A DNA stretch of 57,396 bases from Chloroflexota bacterium (GTDB lineage: Bacteria > Chloroflexota > Anaerolineae > JAAEKA01): contig JAKQCW010000176.1 in assembly GCA_029558955.1 (NCBI GenBank), positions 1 to 57,396 of the forward strand, given 5' to 3'. Below are positions 53,825-57,396 of the stretch, piece by piece. A model generated the notes under the pieces. The model made no database searches, was not told the DNA's origin, and saw nothing but the letters and a program-made list of their open reading frames with translations. Within the stretch, counting starts at the first letter, position 1. Each line of letters opens with the position of its first letter. The translations under genes were made by a program, and so were the position numbers.

Positions 53825-54652
53825 ATGCCCACGGAAAACTGGCGCCGCGCGCCGCTGCTGCCCGCACGGCGTGAACCGCACCAACTGGACCAGCCGATCC
53901 TGGCCCTGGTCGATGTTTCCGCCCGCTACAACGGGCGTTTTGCCCTGGAAAACCTCTCCTTTGAGCTGATCGCCGGCGAGCAGGTGGCTGTGGTGGGGCC
54001 CAACGGCGCGGGCAAGAGCACCCTGTTCAAGTTGATCGCCGGCGTGTTGCCGGCCAGCAGCGGCCGGGTGACGGTCTATGGCTCGCAGCCGGGCGGGCAT
54101 ATCTGCATCGCCTATGTGCCGCAGCGCAGCCAGGTGGACTGGAGCTTTCCGGTCAACGTGGCCGATGTGGTGATGATGGGCCGGGTGGGCAAGCTGGGCC
54201 TTTTCCGCCGCCCCGCCCGCCGTGATTGGGACACCGTGCATCAGAGCCTGGAGGTGGTGGGCATGGGCAGGCTGGCTGACCGTCAAATCGGCGAGCTGTC
54301 AGGAGGACAACAACAGCGGGTGTTCATCGCGCGCGCCCTGGCCCAGGAGGCTGAGCTGATGCTGATGGATGAGCCGCTGACCGGCCTGGACCTGCCCGCG
54401 CAGGAGGAGATCTTCAGCGTTCTGGGGGAGCTGCGCCAGCGGGGCGTGACGGTGATGATCGCCACCCACGATCTCAACCTGGCCGCCGAACGCTTCGACC
54501 GGGTCATGCTGCTCAACCGGCGACTGCTGGGCCTGGGCCGCCCGGCCGAGATCCTGGTCCCCGACAAGCTGTTGACCGCCTACGGCGGCGCGATGCGGCT
54601 GATCCAGACGGAGACGGGTGTTGTTGCTTTGACGGATACGTGTTGTGGGTAA
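53825..54652 (+). CDS. znuC: Zinc-type ABC transporter ATPase
   Basis: A 275-residue ATPase with Walker A GPNGAGKST (about 58-66), Q-loop VPQRSQVDW, signature LSGGQQQRV (about 158-166), Walker B LMLMDEP (about 179-185) and switch His in ATHD. The QRSQVDWSFPVNVADVVMMG stretch is typical of metal-chelate ABC ATPases (ZnuC/TroB/MntA). It begins 3 bp after znuA. The final codons and TAA stop lie in a GTAATGCGTAA repeat. The partner permease is separated from it by the repeat array. Confidence 0.93.
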   Translation: MPTENWRRAPLLPARREPHQLDQPILALVDVSARYNGRFALENLSFELIAGEQVAVVGPNGAGKSTLFKLIAGVLPASSGRVTVYGSQPGGHICIAYVPQRSQVDWSFPVNVADVVMMGRVGKLGLFRRPARRDWDTVHQSLEVVGMGRLADRQIGELSGGQQQRVFIARALAQEAELMLMDEPLTGLDLPAQEEIFSVLGELRQRGVTVMIATHDLNLAAERFDRVMLLNRRLLGLGRPAEILVPDKLLTAYGGAMRLIQTETGVVALTDTCCG

Positions 54653-54676
54653 TGCGTAATGCGTAACCCGGAGGTG
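54652..54676 (+). repeat. GTAATGCG-type repeat overlapping the znuC stop
   Basis: GTAATGCGTAATGCGTAACC and the following CGGAG match the reverse strand of 291-330. In both cases the repeat contributes the stop codon of the preceding gene. Confidence 0.75.
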
Positions 54677-54726
54677 TGTTTGGGTGATGGTGTTTTGGTG
54701 ATGTGAGATTGTTTTGAAAATAGCTG

Positions 54727-55157
54727 CTCTGGCCGGTCTCTGACCGAGCCAGCGCCTGAACACCGCTTCTACGCTGCTCTGGCCGGTCTCTGACCGAGCC
54801 AGCGCCTGAACACCGCTCTGGCCGGTCTCCGATCGAGCCCGCGCCTGAACACCGCTCTGGCCGGTCTCTGACCGAGCCAGCGCCTGAACGCCGCTGTGGC
54901 CGGTCTCTGACCGAGCCAGCGCCCGAACGCTGCTTCTACGCTGCTCTGGCCGGTCTCTGACCGAGCCAGCGCCTGAACACCGCTTCTACGCTGCTCTGGC
55001 CGGTCTCTGACCGAGCCAGCGCCCGAACGCTGCTCTGGCCGGTCTCTGACCGAGCCAGCGCCTGAACACCGCTTCTACGCTGCTCTGGCCGGTCTCTGAC
55101 CGAGCCAGCGCCTGAACACCGCTTCTACGCTGCTCTGGCCGGTCTCTGACCGAGCTG
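54727..55157 (+). repeat. Ten-copy repeat array between znuC and znuB
   Basis: Ten copies of GGCCGGTCTCTGACCGAGCC (minor variants) start at 54731, 54781, 54820, 54859, 54898, 54948, 54998, 55037, 55087 and 55137. The steps are only 50 or 39 bp. The 50-bp unit contains an extra 11 bp around CTTCTACGCTG. Each core has a CGGTC-TCT-GACCG inverted repeat. The array fills most of the 559-bp gap in the operon; 54677-54726 and 55158-55211 show no gene. It is not CRISPR since the intervening sequence is conserved. Confidence 0.95.
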
Positions 55158-55211
55158 GCTACGTTTTCATGTGGCGTGGCCAGCCTTGATGTTTGTCGCC
55201 CCCGTAATCTC

Positions 55212-56081
55212 ATGGACACGATGCTTCAATTCTTGCTTGAACCCCTCACCTATGCCTTCATGCAGCGCGGCATGGCGGCTGCGATCATGGTCGGCATTGT
55301 CTGCGCGCTGGTCGGCGCCTATATCGTGCTGCGCGGCATGGCCTTCTTTGGCGACGCCCTGGCCCATGCCATCCTGCCCGGCGTGGCGGTCGGCTACCTG
55401 GTGAGCGGCGGCGCGCGCAGCTCCCTCTTCTGGTGGGCGCTGCTGACGGCCGTGCTCACCGCCCTGGGCATCGGCACGGTCAGCAAGGGCGCCCAGCTCA
55501 AACAGGACACGGCCATCGGCATCGTCTTCGTGGGCATGTTCGCCCTGGGCATCGCGCTGATCTCGACCATGCAGAGCTACAGCATCGACCTGGTGCATTT
55601 TCTCTTCGGCGATGTGCTGGGGGTCTCCACCGGCGACCTGGCATTGACCGCAGCTTTCGGGCTGCTGGTGATCGTCCTGATCGTGGCCTTCTACAAGGAG
55701 TTCCTGGTGATCTCCTTCGATCCGGTGCTGGCCGCGACGCTGCGCCTGCCCAGCAATGCGCTGAGCTATCTGCTGCTGGTGCTGATCGCGGTGGCGATTG
55801 TGGTCTCCCTGCAGACGGTGGGGGTGGCGCTGATGCTGGCCATGTTGATCACGCCGGCCGCCACGGCCTATCTGTTGACCCGCCGCCTGCCCGGCATGAT
55901 GGCGCTGGCGGCCGTCATCGGCGCCGCCTCGGGGGTGATCGGACTCTATCTTTCCTACTACGTGGGCATCGCCTCCGGGCCAGCCATCGTGCTGGTCTGC
56001 ACCGCGTTCTTCCTGCTGGCCGCGCTCTTTGCCCCCGACCGCGGCTGGGTGTGGCAGCAGCTCCGGCGCGCGCCAGCCTGA
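55212..56081 (+). CDS. znuB: Zinc-type ABC transporter permease
   Basis: A 289-residue ABC-3 family permease with about eight to nine hydrophobic segments; characteristic stretches are MVGIVCALVGAYIVLRGMAF, GDALAHAILPGVAVGYL, and VGVALMLAMLITPAATAYLLT. With the upstream ATPase and binding protein it makes the metal importer. The start may be the ATG at 55212 or 55221; neither has a good Shine-Dalgarno. The 559-bp repeat-filled gap means that its expression from the Fur-family promoter is uncertain; no separate promoter is clear. Confidence 0.92.
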   Translation: MDTMLQFLLEPLTYAFMQRGMAAAIMVGIVCALVGAYIVLRGMAFFGDALAHAILPGVAVGYLVSGGARSSLFWWALLTAVLTALGIGTVSKGAQLKQDTAIGIVFVGMFALGIALISTMQSYSIDLVHFLFGDVLGVSTGDLALTAAFGLLVIVLIVAFYKEFLVISFDPVLAATLRLPSNALSYLLLVLIAVAIVVSLQTVGVALMLAMLITPAATAYLLTRRLPGMMALAAVIGAASGVIGLYLSYYVGIASGPAIVLVCTAFFLLAALFAPDRGWVWQQLRRAPA

Positions 56082-56106
56082 CGCCGCCGGGGATATCAGG
56101 CGGCGC

Positions 56107-56847
56107 TCAAGCCAGCTCCGCCAGCACCTCGCGCCCCGAACGCCCCGGCTGCAACACCGTCTCCTTGACGATGCGGCCATCGCGCATGGAAAGCACCCGG
56201 TCAGCCTGGCTGGCCATGCGCAGATCGTGGGTGGCCAGCAGCACGCCGTGCTCCCCATCGTCGGCCAGCGCGCGCAGGCGGCTGACGATCTGGCGGCTCA
56301 TGCTGGTGTCCACGTTGGCGGTCGGCTCGTCGGCCAGGATCAGCGGCGGATTGGCGGCCAGGGCGCGGGCGATGGCGGCCAGTTGCTGCTGGCCGCCCGA
56401 CAGCTCAGCCGGGTAGCGCTCCGCCAGGTCGGGCAGGCCAAAATCGGCCAGCAGTTGGTTGGTGCGTTGGGTGGCATCGAAGGGGGGACGGCGGGTCATC
56501 AACTGCAACGGCAGGCGCACGTTCTGGCGCACGGTGAAGCCAGAAAAGAGATTGTAGCTCTGATAGATCATGCCCACGGAGCGCAGGCGCAGGTCGGCCA
56601 GCCCGTCGTCGTCCAGGTCGCCCAGCCGCTGGCCCAACAGCGTGATCGCACCTGCATCGGCCGGTTCCAGGCCAGCCAGCAGGCTGAGCAGGGTCGTCTT
56701 GCCGCTGCCCGTGGGGCCGACCAGGGCCACGAATTCCCCGGCGTACACGGCCAGATCCACCCGATCCAGCGCCTGAATCGGCCCGGTCTGGGTTTCATAG
56801 CTCTTGCTCAGCCGCTGGGCCTCTACCAAGGGGGTGTCGTTGATCAT
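56107..56847 (-). CDS. LolD/MacB-type ABC transporter ATPase
   Basis: A 246-residue ATPase with Walker A GPTGSGKTT, Q-loop MIYQSYNLFSGFTVRQNV, signature LSGGQQQLAAIARALA, Walker B LILADEPTANVD and ATHD switch. The pattern QSYNLF...TVRQNVRLPL is typical of the LolD/MacB group, which power lipoprotein release, antibiotic export or similar mechanotransmission. The ATG at 56847 has GAGGTGA five bases upstream; a GTG 9 bp earlier is less likely. No FtsX-type permease is in the window; one may lie beyond the end. The upstream gene is the partial DUF1990 gene, 48 bp away. Confidence 0.93.
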   Translation of the reverse strand: MINDTPLVEAQRLSKSYETQTGPIQALDRVDLAVYAGEFVALVGPTGSGKTTLLSLLAGLEPADAGAITLLGQRLGDLDDDGLADLRLRSVGMIYQSYNLFSGFTVRQNVRLPLQLMTRRPPFDATQRTNQLLADFGLPDLAERYPAELSGGQQQLAAIARALAANPPLILADEPTANVDTSMSRQIVSRLRALADDGEHGVLLATHDLRMASQADRVLSMRDGRIVKETVLQPGRSGREVLAELA

Positions 56848-56895
56848 TGCTGTCACCTCACACGAATCGACCGTCGCGCGGGCCGTTGAGACCGC

Positions 56896-57396
56896 TCACC
56901 GTCCACCGACCGCCCGCAGCATGGCCTGCTGCGAGTCCGCGGCGAAACGCTGTTGGGTACGCCGGGCCAGGGGCGCGCCCAGCCGCGCCAGCCGATGGTT
57001 GGGCTGCGAATAGCCCAGCGTCTCATACCATACCGTGTCGTCGGCGTGATTCCACTCCACGCCGTAGCGCTCTTCGCCCCGCTCGGCGTGCTCCGGCAGG
57101 GTGCCATAGGCAAAGCCCACCCGCTCCACCTCGCCCCCTTCGTCGTAGGTGTAGACCACCCGGCAGGCGTTCAGCCACCAGGTTCCGCCCACGCGCGTCA
57201 GGAGGCCGATGGTGTTGCCGGGCTGGATGGCAACGATGGGCCAACAGAGCTGCACCCAGGAGAGCTCGAACATGCGCCAGCGCAACAGCGCCTTGCGCGC
57301 CCGCTGATAGACGATCTCGCCGCGTCCCAACTGCACCCGATGGTGATCCACGGTGTAGCCGGCCGGCGCCGGGCCGCGCGTCGCCTCCAGGTCAGG
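56896..57396 (-). CDS. DUF1990 family protein (5' end outside the window)
   Basis: A partial reading frame that runs off the window edge; about 166 residues are visible. The sequence PAGYTVDHHRVQLGRGEIVY, WPIVAIQPGNTIGLLTRVG and FAYGTLPEHAERGEERYGVE matches the DUF1990 pattern, a beta-barrel family of unknown biochemical role. A GTG at 57351 is in frame but is not a likely start because family-like sequence continues upstream of it. It lies on the same strand as the following ATPase gene. Confidence 0.8.
   Translation of the reverse strand, partial: PDLEATRGPAPAGYTVDHHRVQLGRGEIVYQRARKALLRWRMFELSWVQLCWPIVAIQPGNTIGLLTRVGGTWWLNACRVVYTYDEGGEVERVGFAYGTLPEHAERGEERYGVEWNHADDTVWYETLGYSQPNHRLARLGAPLARRTQQRFAADSQQAMLRAVGGR

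Noticed and set aside
54727..55157. CRISPR array
   Set aside because: The sequences between cores are themselves conserved, unit lengths are 39 or 50 bp, and no cas genes are present.

Overview
The window looks like a chromosomal segment of a high-GC member of the Chloroflexota, probably near the Caldilineae/Anaerolineae. This is an inference from content, not a database match. The supporting signs are a fused KorA plus KorB 2-oxoacid:ferredoxin oxidoreductase, a SecA with long lineage-type insertions and a C-terminal SEC-C zinc motif, a cytoplasmic kinase with many GAF domains, proteins carrying Thr/Pro-rich linkers with LysM or lipoprotein signals, and abundant short intergenic repeats. I found no rRNA, tRNA, phage, CRISPR array or intact insertion sequence.

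Layout. 1-3750 (minus): a HAD phosphatase, a small unknown protein and a penicillin-acylase-family Ntn hydrolase form one operon behind a 90-bp direct repeat. 3900-21965 (plus): a 2-hydroxyacid dehydrogenase and a ROK kinase; secA; a 1726-residue multi-GAF histidine kinase; then a stress-like module of pspA, two membrane-anchored solute-binding-like proteins (the second fused to a VWA domain) and a membrane coiled-coil protein; an orphan branched-chain amino-acid-type binding lipoprotein; a small membrane protein; a HEAT-repeat protein. 21970-28030 (minus): an HNH nuclease with an overlapping partner gene, a fructokinase-like ROK kinase, an S9 peptidase, urocanate hydratase and an orphan antitoxin-like gene. 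28100-33134 (plus): a tandem rhodanese with a structured 5' leader, a half-size EamA transporter, and korAB. 33209-41551 (minus): a seven-gene envelope-type operon (RseP, zinc-ribbon/LysM, HEAT, AEC permease, TPR, FecR-like, GT39-like). 41690-46240 (minus): a MoxR ATPase with a CoxE-like VWA protein, and an SPFH protein, with one small plus-strand gene between them. 46445-48211 (plus): a glycosyltransferase and a rhodanese lipoprotein. 48291-49227 (minus): two small membrane proteins. 49578-51645 (plus): a glycerophosphodiesterase and a lipoprotein resembling clan GH-A hydrolases. 51629-52186 (minus): a thioredoxin-like redoxin. 52398-56081 (plus): a Fur-family regulator and a zinc-type ABC transporter. 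56107-57396 (minus): a LolD-type ATPase and a partial DUF1990 protein.

Regulation and repeats. At least ten promoters carry an extended -10 (TGnTATAAT-like). Several of those without TGn instead have a TTGACC/TTGCCG-type -35 at exactly 17 bp. Two genes (49578 and 50407) begin within about 10 nt of their -10 box and are probably leaderless. The Fur-family gene is preceded by a TTGACA-17-GATAAT promoter followed at once by two tandem TGAGA-N5-TCTCA palindromes, so the fur-znuA-znuC-(znuB) unit is probably autoregulated by metal. A family of short GC-rich repeats with the core CGGTCTCYGACCG occurs as arrays (21035-21180; 54727-55157, with unit steps of only 39 or 50 bp) and as single copies. Some copies sit inside genes or have supplied start regions; other repeat types supply stop codons. 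This dispersal of repeats into gene ends is the most unusual property of the window.
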